From the NCBI GenBank assembly GCA_019459055.1, contig JAIBEI010000041.1, forward strand, positions 64,863 to 128,862: 64,000 bases of DNA, written 5' to 3'. Source of the stretch: Thiobacillus sp. Lineage in GTDB: Bacteria; Pseudomonadota; Gammaproteobacteria; Burkholderiales; Thiobacillaceae. This document shows, in pieces, positions 37,647-46,705 of this stretch (position 1 is its first letter; each line of letters begins with the position of its first letter). The notes below the pieces were generated by a model. The model was not told the origin of the DNA. It saw only the letters and a list, made by a program, of their open reading frames with translations, and did no database searches. A program made the position numbers and the translations under genes.

Positions 37647-38054
37647 TTACTTGACGACTTTGAGCGAGGGTCTGCCCTTGGGAGGGGGGGGCGGCGGCTC
37701 GTCAGCCTGGGTAGACGGAGCCTGATCGGGCGGCTCGGGCGTGTCGACGGGTTCGAAATGCAGGCCCTGGCCGTTTTCGCGCGCGAAGATGGCCATGACC
37801 CGATCCACTGGAATGGAAATCTCGTGCGAGACGCCGCCGAAGCGTGAGGAAAACTGGATCCAGTCGTTGTCCAGGGTGAGGTTTCGCGTCGCGCCTGCGC
37901 TGATGTTGAGCACGATCTGGCCGTCCTTGACGAAGCCTTGCGGCACGCGGGTGCGGCCATCCACCGCAACCAGGAGTTGCGGGGTATGGCCCGCATCCGT
38001 ACACCATTCATACAGCGCACGGATCAAATACGGCTTGGTTGAAATCTCGGCCAC
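37647..38054 (-). CDS. sspB: ClpXP protease specificity-enhancing factor SspB
   Basis: Adaptor that delivers ssrA-tagged and other substrates to ClpXP. The 135 residues have the SspB body (KPYLIRALYEWCTDAGHTPQLLVAVD, GFVKDGQIVLNISAGATRNL and FSSRFGGVSHEISIPVDRVMAIFAREN) and a proline-rich flexible linker leading to the ClpX-binding tail GRPSLKVVK. The start is GTG (VAEISTKP). It lies 9 bases after sspA on the minus strand, the standard sspAB arrangement. Confidence 0.95.
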   Translation of the reverse strand: MAEISTKPYLIRALYEWCTDAGHTPQLLVAVDGRTRVPQGFVKDGQIVLNISAGATRNLTLDNDWIQFSSRFGGVSHEISIPVDRVMAIFARENGQGLHFEPVDTPEPPDQAPSTQADEPPPPPPKGRPSLKVVK

Positions 38055-38063
38055 CAGCCTGCC

Positions 38064-38663
38064 TTACTTGCGCAATGCCTTTTCGGTGGGCGTCAGCGCG
38101 CTGATGAAAGCAGGACGGCTGAACAGGCGCTCGCGGTACTTGAGCACCGGCGCGGCCACCTTCGGCAGTTCGATGCCGTAATGCTCGAGGCGCCACAGCA
38201 GCGGGGCGATCGCCACGTCCAGCATGGAGAACTCGTCGTTCATCAGGTATTTCTGCTTGGTGAGGATGGGCGTGAGCTGTGACAGGCTGTCACGGATTTC
38301 CGCGCGCGCCTTGTCCGACGACTTGCCGAGGCCGTGCTCAAGCGTGTTGACGTGGGTGAACAGGTCGTGCTCGAAGTTGAACAGCACCAGCCGCGCACGC
38401 GCGCGCATGACGGGATCCGGCGGCATCAGTTGCGGATGCGGAAAGCGCTCGTCGATGTACTCATTGATGATGTTGGACTCGGTCAGGATCAGGTCGCGTT
38501 CGACCAGCACCGGCATCTTGCCGCCGGGGCTGATGCTGGCGATTTCTTCCGGCTTGTTGTGCATGTCGACATCGATGATTTCGAAGTCCATGTCTTTTTC
38601 GTACAGGACAATGCGGCAGCGGTGGCTGTATGGGCAGGTACTGCCGGAATACAAGGTCATCAT
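38064..38663 (-). CDS. sspA: Stringent starvation protein A (glutathione S-transferase fold)
   Basis: RNA polymerase-associated protein with a GST fold, active in starvation and stress transcription. The 199 residues comprise an N-terminal thioredoxin-like domain (MMTLYSGSTCPYSHRCRIVLYEKDMDFE, with SPGGKMPVLVERDLILTESNIINEYID) and an all-helical GST C domain. Two adjacent ATGs are possible starts. It follows petC across a strong hairpin and precedes sspB; petABC-sspAB is the typical order in beta- and gammaproteobacteria. Confidence 0.95.
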   Translation of the reverse strand: MMTLYSGSTCPYSHRCRIVLYEKDMDFEIIDVDMHNKPEEIASISPGGKMPVLVERDLILTESNIINEYIDERFPHPQLMPPDPVMRARARLVLFNFEHDLFTHVNTLEHGLGKSSDKARAEIRDSLSQLTPILTKQKYLMNDEFSMLDVAIAPLLWRLEHYGIELPKVAAPVLKYRERLFSRPAFISALTPTEKALRK

Positions 38664-38707
38664 GGCGGGGGCTCCCTAAGGTGTTGCGTGTATTGGATAC
38701 GTAAAAT

Positions 38708-38738
38708 GCCAACAGCCGGACACAGTCCGGCTGTTGGC
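38708..38738 (-). terminator. Terminator after petC
   Basis: Perfect 13-bp stem GCCAACAGCCGGA/TCCGGCTGTTGGC with a 5-base loop. On the minus strand it is followed by ATTTTACG. It separates the petABC transcript from sspAB. Confidence 0.75.
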
Positions 38739-38755
38739 AGAAGGCGCGACCCGGA

Positions 38756-39481
38756 TCAGTGGATGTGTTTCCAGAATTCCTTCTTCAGATAATAGGCCAC
38801 GACGAAGAAAACAGAGAGGAAAATCAGGACGATGATGCCAAGCTGCTTGCGCTGAAGCTGGGCGGGCTCGCCCATCCACACCAGGTAGTTGACCAGATCG
38901 CCGACCATGGCATCGTACTCGGCCAAGGCCATGCTGCCGGGCTTGACCAGTTCGAGCCGCTCGATCACTTGATGGCCGCCTTCCGTCTTGAAGCGTGGCG
39001 CCATTTCACCCTGCAGATCCGACATCACGTGCGGCATGCCCACCTTGTCGAACACGGTGTTGTTCCAGCCGGTGACGGTCGAACCATCCCGGTAGAAGCT
39101 GCGCAGGTAGGTGTACAGATAGTCGGCGCCGCGAGCACGGGAGATCACGCTGAGGTCGGGCGGGGCGGCGCCGAACCAGGCCTTGGCGTCTGTATTGGCC
39201 ATGGCGACATTCATGGGTTCACCCGGCTTTTCGGCGGCGAACATCAGATTGTCCTTGATCTGGTCTTCGGTCAGGCCGATGTCCTGCATGCGCGAGTAGC
39301 GCATGGCACTGGCGCTGTGGCAGTTAAGACAGTAGTTCACGAACACGCGGGCGCCGCGCTGCAGGGAATCCTGATCGGCCAGGTTGACCGGCGCCTTGTC
39401 CAGATGGATGCTGGCGCCGGCCGCAAAGGCTGCGACGGGGGCTACCGCCAGCAGGAAAAGAAAGTTCTTCAAGCGTTTCAT
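38756..39481 (-). CDS. petC: Cytochrome c1 of the cytochrome bc1 complex
   Basis: Membrane-anchored haem c subunit that passes electrons from the Rieske protein to soluble cytochrome c. The 241 residues have a signal peptide (MKRLKNFLFLLAVAPVAAFA), haem motif CLNCH (51-55), a candidate methionine ligand in KVGMPHVMSDLQG, and one C-terminal anchor helix (LGIIVLIFLSVFFVVAYYLKKEFW). It is the last gene of petABC. Stop to start spacing with petB is zero bases. Confidence 0.96.
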   Translation of the reverse strand: MKRLKNFLFLLAVAPVAAFAAGASIHLDKAPVNLADQDSLQRGARVFVNYCLNCHSASAMRYSRMQDIGLTEDQIKDNLMFAAEKPGEPMNVAMANTDAKAWFGAAPPDLSVISRARGADYLYTYLRSFYRDGSTVTGWNNTVFDKVGMPHVMSDLQGEMAPRFKTEGGHQVIERLELVKPGSMALAEYDAMVGDLVNYLVWMGEPAQLQRKQLGIIVLIFLSVFFVVAYYLKKEFWKHIH

Positions 39482-40717
39482 TTAGCCAGTCACCCTTTCC
39501 GGTTCCGGTTTGGTTTTGTCAATCGATGTGTACCACGGCATCAACAGGAAAAACAGGAAGTAGATCACCGAGAAGATCCGGGCAAAAGTCGTCGCCACCG
39601 GGGAGACCGGCAGCAGCCCCAGATAGCCGAGGCCGATGAAAGACACGACGAACAGGGCCAGCATGATCTTGTAGATTGGACCGCGATAGCGGATCGACTT
39701 GACCTTGCTGCGATCGAGCCAGGGCAGGAAGAACAGCACGACGATCGACATGCCCATCGCCACCACGCCGGGGAACTGCGAGCCGAACAGTGGCGGCACC
39801 GCGCGCAGGATCGCGTAGAACGGGGTGAAGTACCACAGTGGCGCGATATGCAGCGGCGTCTGCAGCGGATTGGCCGGAACGAAGTTGGCCTGTTCGAGGA
39901 AGTAGCCGCCCATTTCAGGCGCGAAGAACACAATCGCCGAGAACACCATCAGGAAGACGATGACACCGACAATGTCCTTCACCGTGTAGTAGGGGTGGAA
40001 GGGAATGCCGTCGAGCGGAATATGCGTCACCGGGTCTTTGTGCTTCTTGATTTCGATGCCGTCCGGGTTGTTGGAGCCGACTTCGTGCAGCGCCACCAGG
40101 TGCACCACGACCAGCGCGAGCAGCACCAGCGGCAGGGCGATGACATGGAAGGCGAAGAAACGGTTCAACGTGGCGTCGGAAATCACGTAGTCGCCGCGAA
40201 TCCAGATCGACAGATCCTCACCGATGAAGGGCACGGCGGCGAACAGGTTGACGATCACCTGCGCACCCCAGTACGACATCTGGCCCCACGGCAGCAGGTA
40301 ACCGAGGAAAGCTTCGGCCATCAGCGCCAGATAGATCAGCACGCCAAATATCCAGATCAGCTCGCGCGGCTTGCGGTAGGAACCGTACATCAGGCCGCGG
40401 AACATATGCAGGTAGACGACGACGAAAAACATCGCGGCGCCGGTTGAGTGCATGTAGCGGATCAGCCAGCCCCACTCGACGTCGCGCATGATGTACTCGA
40501 CGGACATGAAGGCGAGCGCCGCGTCCGGCTTGTAGTTCATGGTGAGGAAAATGCCGGTGACGATCTGGATCACCAGCACCAGCATCGCGAGCGAGCCGAA
40601 GAAATACCAGAAATTGAAGTTCTTGGGTGCGTAGTACTCGGACAGGTGCGCCTTGTAGGTCGAGGTGAGGGGGAATCGGTCGTCGACCCAACCCATCATT
40701 TTTTGCAGGGCAGACAT
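39482..40717 (-). CDS. petB: Cytochrome b of the cytochrome bc1 complex
   Basis: Core quinol-oxidising subunit carrying haems bL and bH. The 411-residue protein has eight hydrophobic helices, haem-ligand histidine pairs in helices B and D (YMHSTGAAMFFVVVYLHMFRG and FFAFHVIALPLVLLALVVVHLVALH), and the Qo-site PEW-type segment near the YTVKDIVGV and PLQTPLHIAPLWYF region. Length corresponds to the fused (bc1-type) form rather than split b6/subunit IV. It lies between the Rieske gene and petC. Confidence 0.97.
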   Translation of the reverse strand: MSALQKMMGWVDDRFPLTSTYKAHLSEYYAPKNFNFWYFFGSLAMLVLVIQIVTGIFLTMNYKPDAALAFMSVEYIMRDVEWGWLIRYMHSTGAAMFFVVVYLHMFRGLMYGSYRKPRELIWIFGVLIYLALMAEAFLGYLLPWGQMSYWGAQVIVNLFAAVPFIGEDLSIWIRGDYVISDATLNRFFAFHVIALPLVLLALVVVHLVALHEVGSNNPDGIEIKKHKDPVTHIPLDGIPFHPYYTVKDIVGVIVFLMVFSAIVFFAPEMGGYFLEQANFVPANPLQTPLHIAPLWYFTPFYAILRAVPPLFGSQFPGVVAMGMSIVVLFFLPWLDRSKVKSIRYRGPIYKIMLALFVVSFIGLGYLGLLPVSPVATTFARIFSVIYFLFFLLMPWYTSIDKTKPEPERVTG

Positions 40718-40721
40718 TTAT

Positions 40722-41327
40722 TTAAGCTCCTTTTGCGTCTACACCGATCAGCAATCTGGCATCGCTGAGGTATTGATGAGGCGGAATCACCAGATTGGTC
40801 GGGGCCGGCGCACCCTTGAATACGCGCCCGGCAAGGTCGAAACGCGAGCCGTGGCAGGGGCAGAAGAAGCCGCCCGGCCAGTCGCCGCCGAGATCGGCCG
40901 CGCCGATTTCACTGCGGAAGGTGGGCGAGCACCCGAGGTGGGTACAGATGCCGACCGCCACCAGGTATTCCGGCTTGATCGAACGGGCCACATTCTTGGC
41001 GTAGTCGGGCTGCTGCGGCATTTCGCTGCCGGGGTCGGCCAGCTGATCGTCGTGCTTGCCCAGCAGGTCGAGCATTTCCGGGGTGCGGTTGACGATCCAC
41101 ACCGGCTTGCCGCGCCACTCGACCGTCAGCAGCATGCCCGGCTCGATCTTGTCGATATCCACTTCCACCGGTGCGCCTGCTGCCCTGGCGCGCGCGCTGG
41201 GCATCATGCTCATCACCAACGGCACTGCCACGCCTGCCGCCGCAACCCCGCCCAGAGCGCTGGTCGCGGCGATCAGGAATTTTCGTTTACGTGCGTCCAC
41301 TTTTTGCCCATCGACTTCCTGGTTCAT
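40722..41327 (-). CDS. petA: Rieske iron-sulfur subunit of the cytochrome bc1 complex
   Basis: The 2Fe-2S protein that takes the first electron from quinol. Of 201 residues, the N-terminal anchor follows an RKRKFLIAATSALGG segment resembling a Tat signal-anchor, as known for Rieske proteins. The cluster motifs are CTHLGC (C128, H130) and CPCHGS (C156, H159), with disulfide cysteines C133 and C158. It is the first gene of petABC and is divergent from the DegS-like protease gene. Confidence 0.97.
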   Translation of the reverse strand: MNQEVDGQKVDARKRKFLIAATSALGGVAAAGVAVPLVMSMMPSARARAAGAPVEVDIDKIEPGMLLTVEWRGKPVWIVNRTPEMLDLLGKHDDQLADPGSEMPQQPDYAKNVARSIKPEYLVAVGICTHLGCSPTFRSEIGAADLGGDWPGGFFCPCHGSRFDLAGRVFKGAPAPTNLVIPPHQYLSDARLLIGVDAKGA

Positions 41328-41434
41328 GTTTACCTGACCTGAACGTGTTTCGATAAAGACGACATTCTAATCAATTTTTCGCACTTACTGGAAGCCCCCG
41401 CGTGGCATGGACGCTGTGCACCGCCCCCCTAGGG

Positions 41435-41440
41435 TATAAT
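41435..41440 (+). promoter_or_regulatory. -10 box of the DegS-like protease gene
   Basis: A consensus TATAAT 28 bases before the first usable ATG. No convincing -35 at normal spacing. Its position means the ORF-track start at 41402 cannot be used from this promoter. Confidence 0.5.
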
Positions 41441-41467
41441 AACGCGTGGCGGAACTACGCCAAGTCC

Positions 41468-42676
<1,209 letters not shown>

Positions 42677-42774
42677 AAATCCGTTGGGCCGCGCGAGCGC
42701 GGCCTGCATGCCGGAAGACACATTCAAGCCCCCCCCCGCCGGACGCGGGCTGACTGCGCACCCCCCTGAACGCA

Positions 42775-44577
42775 TCACGCGTCCGGCGGCACCTCCGTCA
42801 ACACGCGGACGCGGGTGGGGTATGCATACGCATCCTGCTCCATTGCCGGCACGCGCCAGCCGGCGGCAGTGCGTGCCAGCCGCTGCAGCGCGGGGTCGCG
42901 CAGGCGGAGGCTGGCCAGAATCAACACATCGGATGGCGAATACAGCGCACCATCCGCCAGCGCCGGTTCGGCCTGCAGGGTGGCCAGCAGCGGCCGCGCT
43001 TCATGTTTCCACCCCTTCTCGCTCCAGAACCGTTGCCAGGCAACCTGCGCGAGTTGTCGCGCCTGCTCGCGCGACGGGCCATTGCCGGTGGCGTCGGCAT
43101 GGTCGAGCAGGCCCTGCACGACATAGGCGTAATCCTCCAATTCGGCCTCCGGCAGCACCTTCCCGCGCGCCATCGCCTTCAACAAGCGGCCGTCCCTGAC
43201 CAGCCGCGTCAGCAGGAATTGCTGCAGGCGGTCGGCGCGCAGGCGGTAGGCCGGATCGAGCTGAATGGCCTGACTGAACGCCGACAGCGCCAGGCCATTG
43301 AGGCCGGCGTTCAGCTTGTCGTCCTTAGGCAGGCTGCGGGCCTGGCGCACGGGACGCAGGATGCGCGCGGCGGCGGCCAGCAGCCGGCGCTCGTCGGCCG
43401 TCGGCGTGCGGTATTCCGCAGGCAGATAGCCGTGATCGAAGTTGCGCGGCGCATCGAGTCGCCACACCCGACGCGCCGCAGCGAGAGCTTCCGGCGCCAG
43501 GCGCCGCTTCAGTTCATCAGGTTCCCACAGATAGGCCGCGCCTTCCCGGCCGGCGGCGTCCACCGCCGACGTGCTGCTGTAGAGGCCGCCGCTCGGGTCA
43601 AGTAATTCGTCCTGCATGAAACCTAGCGTGCCGCGCGCAATCTCGCGGTAACGCGGCTGCCCCAGCACGCCGGCGGCGCGCAGGTAGAGCACGGCCAGAT
43701 GCGCGTTGTCGTACAGCATTTTCTCGAAATGCGGCGTGTCCCAGCCCGGGTCGGTGGTGTAGCGAAAGAATCCGCCGCCGATAGGGTCGTGCAGCCCGCG
43801 CGCCGCCATCTGGTCGAAGCTCAGACGCAGAAATCCGGCCAGCTTGGCGTCCGGCTGCCGCGCCTGGCGCTCCAGCAAGGCATGCAGTTGCGGCGCCATG
43901 GGAAACTTGCTGACCTGGCCGAAACCACCGTGCAGCATGTCGGCTTCCTGCCACACGCCGGCGATGAACTGCTCCCAGGCGCCGGCGGCGCGGACGGCCG
44001 TCAGCGGCGCGCGGCTGGGCGGCAACGCGGGCGGCGGCGCTGCCCGCTGCGCCAGCTGGCGTATGCCAGCGGGATCCGCCGCCCAGCGCTCGGCGAGATG
44101 GCTCAACAGTTTGCGAAAATCGTCCGGCGGCGCATACAGCGCGACAAACGCCGGGAAACCCTCGGGCGTGACGAAGGCATTGAGCGGCCAGCCGGCGACG
44201 CCGTTGAGCTGAGCCGAGAAGGTCTGCAAGCCGTCGTCCAGCCCGCTGTTGAGCTCGCGGTCGACCTTGACCGGGATGAAATCGCGGTTGAGCCGTGCGG
44301 CAATCTGCGCGTTCTTGTAGCTTTCGCGCTGCATGACGTGACACCAGTGGCAGGCGAAGTAGCCCACCGACACGAACAGCAGCTTGTTTTCGCGCTTGGC
44401 GCGGGCGACGGTGGCGGCATTCCATTCCTGCCAGGCCACCGGGTCGCTGCCATGCAGCGCAAGATAGGGCGAAGGGTGGTTGACCAGCTGGTTGACCGGA
44501 GCGGCCGCAACCGCAACCGGCAGCAGCAGGCTCAACAGCAGGATGGCGAATACTGTGCTGCGCTCAAACCCTGACAT
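42775..44577 (-). CDS. Exported DUF255 (YyaL-type) thioredoxin-like protein
   Basis: A 600-residue protein with a signal peptide (STVFAILLLSLLLPVAVAAA), an N-terminal thioredoxin-like DUF255 domain carrying the CHWC motif (C76-C79; GYFACHWCHVMQRES), and a long alpha/alpha-toroid half similar to AGE-type six-hairpin folds, with LYDNAHLAVLYLRAAGV and ISGG-like segments. Family members are usually cytosolic; export here is notable. The start codon lies inside the 3' end of the anti-sigma gene (14-base overlap), so it belongs to the sigma/anti-sigma operon. A disulfide or sulfur-carrier role in the periplasm is inference. Confidence 0.85.
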   Translation of the reverse strand: MSGFERSTVFAILLLSLLLPVAVAAAPVNQLVNHPSPYLALHGSDPVAWQEWNAATVARAKRENKLLFVSVGYFACHWCHVMQRESYKNAQIAARLNRDFIPVKVDRELNSGLDDGLQTFSAQLNGVAGWPLNAFVTPEGFPAFVALYAPPDDFRKLLSHLAERWAADPAGIRQLAQRAAPPPALPPSRAPLTAVRAAGAWEQFIAGVWQEADMLHGGFGQVSKFPMAPQLHALLERQARQPDAKLAGFLRLSFDQMAARGLHDPIGGGFFRYTTDPGWDTPHFEKMLYDNAHLAVLYLRAAGVLGQPRYREIARGTLGFMQDELLDPSGGLYSSTSAVDAAGREGAAYLWEPDELKRRLAPEALAAARRVWRLDAPRNFDHGYLPAEYRTPTADERRLLAAAARILRPVRQARSLPKDDKLNAGLNGLALSAFSQAIQLDPAYRLRADRLQQFLLTRLVRDGRLLKAMARGKVLPEAELEDYAYVVQGLLDHADATGNGPSREQARQLAQVAWQRFWSEKGWKHEARPLLATLQAEPALADGALYSPSDVLILASLRLRDPALQRLARTAAGWRVPAMEQDAYAYPTRVRVLTEVPPDA

Positions 44578-45295
44578 AGGTCCAGCCTTGCTGGAGCCGG
44601 GTGACGATTTCGCCGATGGCGGTGGGTGCAGTCTTGGTCGCGGGAAGCAGGACGACGGTTTCGCCATCGTTGGCGAAACGGGCAATGGACTGCCCGCACG
44701 CCACCCAATGCAGGTTGGCATGGCGCTGCTTCATGCGCGCCATGCGCGCCGCATGGGGGCTGACCCCGGCGCGCAGCAGGTCGATGCCACGGCTGTTGGC
44801 AATGACTTCGAGTTGCATCGCCCGGCCCTGCTGTTCCGCTTCGTCGAGCAGCCGCTCGGCCTGATCCAGCACCGTCCGCATCTTGTCGGGCGCGGCACTG
44901 TCGAGGTGCAGCAGGATCCGATTCGGGTCGGCCGCGCGTGCCAGGCTGACCGCCTGAAAGCCGCCGACGACGGCGGCCGGAACGGTGGCCACCGCTTGCG
45001 GCTCCAGCCCGCGCAAGGCCCAACCGCCGCTCAATCCTGCAACCAGGACGAGACAGCCGTACGCGCAGCGCTGCATGAACTGGCGCCGGGGCGCCCCACC
45101 CGGTTGCCGGCCGGCGGCAACCGGCGGTTCGGCATACGCCAGCCGCACCATGCTCTGCAGACTACGCAATGCGCAGACACGCTGCGCCAGATCCTTGTCG
45201 TCACGGATGCGGGCGATGAGCGCTTCGCTCTCGGCCACGTCGAGTTCGCCATCGACAAAGGCATGCAGGGTCTCATCCGAAACAACGAGGTTCAT
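44564..45295 (-). CDS. Anti-sigma factor with a periplasmic DsrE-like domain
   Basis: A 243-residue putative anti-sigma factor. Residues 1-55 (SDETLHAFVDGELDVAESEAL) are a classic anti-sigma N-terminal helical module, without the H-x3-C-x2-C zinc site. Residues about 77-96 form one membrane helix. Residues about 124-243 align by eye with the DsrE-like proteins encoded at 45989, 46706 and 51994, sharing the ILLHLDSA start, the ...EVIANSRGIDLL strand, cysteine 200 in HWVACGQS, and the end GEIVTRLQQGWTYVRV. The ATG overlaps the sigma gene stop by 4 bases. The expected role is to hold the ECF sigma at the membrane until the outer domain senses a sulfur- or redox-related signal (inference). Confidence 0.8.
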   Translation of the reverse strand: MNLVVSDETLHAFVDGELDVAESEALIARIRDDKDLAQRVCALRSLQSMVRLAYAEPPVAAGRQPGGAPRRQFMQRCAYGCLVLVAGLSGGWALRGLEPQAVATVPAAVVGGFQAVSLARAADPNRILLHLDSAAPDKMRTVLDQAERLLDEAEQQGRAMQLEVIANSRGIDLLRAGVSPHAARMARMKQRHANLHWVACGQSIARFANDGETVVLLPATKTAPTAIGEIVTRLQQGWTYVRV

Positions 45296-45873
45296 TTCAC
45301 GCTCCTCAACAGGGCCCTGGCCGCAGGCTGCTGCGTCGCAGGATCCAGCAAAACTTTCAGGCTTGCGCGCGCGCGCGACAGGCGACTCATCACCGTGCCC
45401 ACCGGAATATCCAAAATCCCGGCCACTTCGGCATAGCCAAATTCTTCCAGGTCGACCAGCGTCAGCACCTGGCGCTGCCCCAGCGGCAGGCGCGCCACCG
45501 CGGCCCGCACGCAGGCGATCACCTCCTGGCGATTGCAACAAGCGTCGGGCGCCTCGGCACCGGATTCGAGTTCATCGTAGAGGTCGTCGACATCGTCGAA
45601 GTCGCGCCGGCTGCGCAGGTGATCGAGCCAGCAGTGATTCATGATCGACACCATCCAGCCCTTCAGCGCCGCCTCGTCGCGCAGCTGGGCACGGCGCGCC
45701 CAGGCCTTCGACAGAGCCTCCTGCACCAGATCGTCGGCCAGTGCCGGATCGTGGCACCAGGCGTAGGCGATGCGGTAGAGCAGCGGGCGCTGCGCCTCGA
45801 TTCCGGAGCGAAACGGGCCAAACAGGAAGCGGCTGATCATGGTCATGTGGGTAAGACGGGGCGAGTGGTTCAT
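45292..45873 (-). CDS. ECF-type RNA polymerase sigma factor
   Basis: A 193-residue extracytoplasmic-function sigma factor. Region 2 includes LLYRIAYAWCHDPALADDLVQEALSKAW (about 31-58) and WMVSIMNHCWLDHLRSR. Region 4 includes LPLGQRQVLTLVDLEEFGYAEVAGILDIPVGTVMSRLSRAR (about 128-168). No region 1.1 or 3 is present. Internal ATGs at residues 10 and 12 are alternative starts. It is coupled (ATGA) to the anti-sigma gene. Its own promoter is not evident; the divergent intergenic region has an ECF-like site facing the DsrE gene. Confidence 0.92.
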   Translation of the reverse strand: MNHSPRLTHMTMISRFLFGPFRSGIEAQRPLLYRIAYAWCHDPALADDLVQEALSKAWARRAQLRDEAALKGWMVSIMNHCWLDHLRSRRDFDDVDDLYDELESGAEAPDACCNRQEVIACVRAAVARLPLGQRQVLTLVDLEEFGYAEVAGILDIPVGTVMSRLSRARASLKVLLDPATQQPAARALLRSVK

Positions 45874-45902
45874 TTATTCCATAAAAAATCACCCACCGGA
45901 AT

Positions 45903-45928
45903 GGAATAAGCGTGCCAGACGACGCGTC
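45903..45928 (+). promoter_or_regulatory. Candidate ECF-sigma promoter of the DsrE-like gene
   Basis: GGAAT (45903-45907) and CGTC (45925-45928) are 17 bases apart. This is the general GGAA-N16/17-CGTC layout of ECF promoters. The start point would fall about 50 bases before the ATG at 45989. It sits between the sigma gene and its presumed target. Confidence 0.5.
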
Positions 45929-45988
45929 TTATCCATAGGGCCGATAGTAATTAAGCCGGCTTATCGATAACTGTTCAGGAGACCCACC

Positions 45989-46456
45989 ATGATTCGCACC
46001 CTCACCCCTCTGCTTGCCGCTCTGCTGCTGGCGAACTCGCCCATGATCCACGCTGCTCCGGCAGCGGGGGCTGCAGCCCCCGCTGCCGCGGCTGCCGCGG
46101 CTGCGGAAGAAAAAGTGGTCTACCACATCAATGACGCCTCGCTTGCCCGCGTCGCCATGCGCAACATCCAGAACCACATCACGGCCAGCCCCGATGCCAA
46201 GATCGTGGTGGTGACCCACGGCAAGGGCATCGATTTTCTACTCAACGACGCCAAGGATGAAAAAGGCGAGTCCTATCAGACCCAGGTGGCCGGTCTCAAG
46301 GAAAGAGGCGTCGATTTTCGCGTCTGCCGCAACACCCTCAAGGGGCGCAAGCTGGACGACAGCGCCGTGATGATGGATGCCACGGTGGTGCCGTCCGGCG
46401 TGGCCGAGATCGGCAGGCTGCAGGCCAAAGAAGGCTTCGTCTACCTGAAGCCCTAA
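45989..46456 (+). CDS. Exported DsrE-like protein, paralogue 1
   Basis: A 155-residue protein with a signal peptide (MIRTLTPLLAALLLANSPMIHA), an alanine-rich linker (about 23-39) and a DsrE/COG1416-type domain (42-155). The domain shows strand EKVVYHINDAS, KIVVVTHGKGIDFLL, single cysteine C113 in VDFRVCRNTLKG, and VVPSGVAEIGRLQAKEGFVYLKP. It is divergent from the sigma/anti-sigma operon and preceded by an ECF-like promoter. DsrE relatives carry or exchange sulfur through such a cysteine; an exported single-subunit form probably binds sulfane sulfur or a reactive species in the periplasm (inference). Its stop lies inside a 20-bp direct repeat. Confidence 0.85.
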   Translation: MIRTLTPLLAALLLANSPMIHAAPAAGAAAPAAAAAAAAEEKVVYHINDASLARVAMRNIQNHITASPDAKIVVVTHGKGIDFLLNDAKDEKGESYQTQVAGLKERGVDFRVCRNTLKGRKLDDSAVMMDATVVPSGVAEIGRLQAKEGFVYLKP

Positions 46457-46520
46457 AGGACTCCGATCCACTACGTGCTAAAGCGCGTGTGGAATCGTAT
46501 GCCCTAAAGGACTCCGATCC
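46450..46520 (+). repeat. 20-bp direct repeat GCCCTAAAGGACTCCGATCC
   Basis: Identical copies at 46450-46469 (covering the stop codon of the first DsrE-like gene) and 46501-46520, period 51. The intervening bases are not otherwise repeated. Confidence 0.85.
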
Positions 46521-46571
46521 GTGCGCGCGCCAATGCGCGCATGGGTTCCATCTCCTGAATCACTCCTTAAT

Positions 46572-46606
46572 GCCCCTCCGGAGAAGGGGGCGGGAGCTTT
46601 TTTGGC
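46572..46606 (+). terminator. Terminator-like hairpin between the two DsrE-like genes
   Basis: GCCCC and GGGGC pair around TCCGGAGAAG, followed by GGGAGCTTTTTT. The stem is short and the T run is offset by a few bases, so this is a moderate call. Confidence 0.45.
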
Positions 46607-46705
46607 CCGAAAAAACGGGACCCACATGAATCAAGAAACACGGTAGGTGCTGTTTGGCCGCCGCTTTAGCCCTGGCTGTACCTGTCCATCTATCGGAGGC
46701 AAGCA

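Noticed and set aside
38759-40447. 562-codon plus-strand frame over petC and petB
   Set aside because: Antisense to two certain bc1 genes; the product is Asp/His/Gln-rich without domain signs.
45873-45989. Autoregulatory ECF promoter for the sigma operon on the minus strand
   Set aside because: CGTC sequences exist on the minus strand, but no GGAA-type -35 lies 16-18 bases upstream of either.
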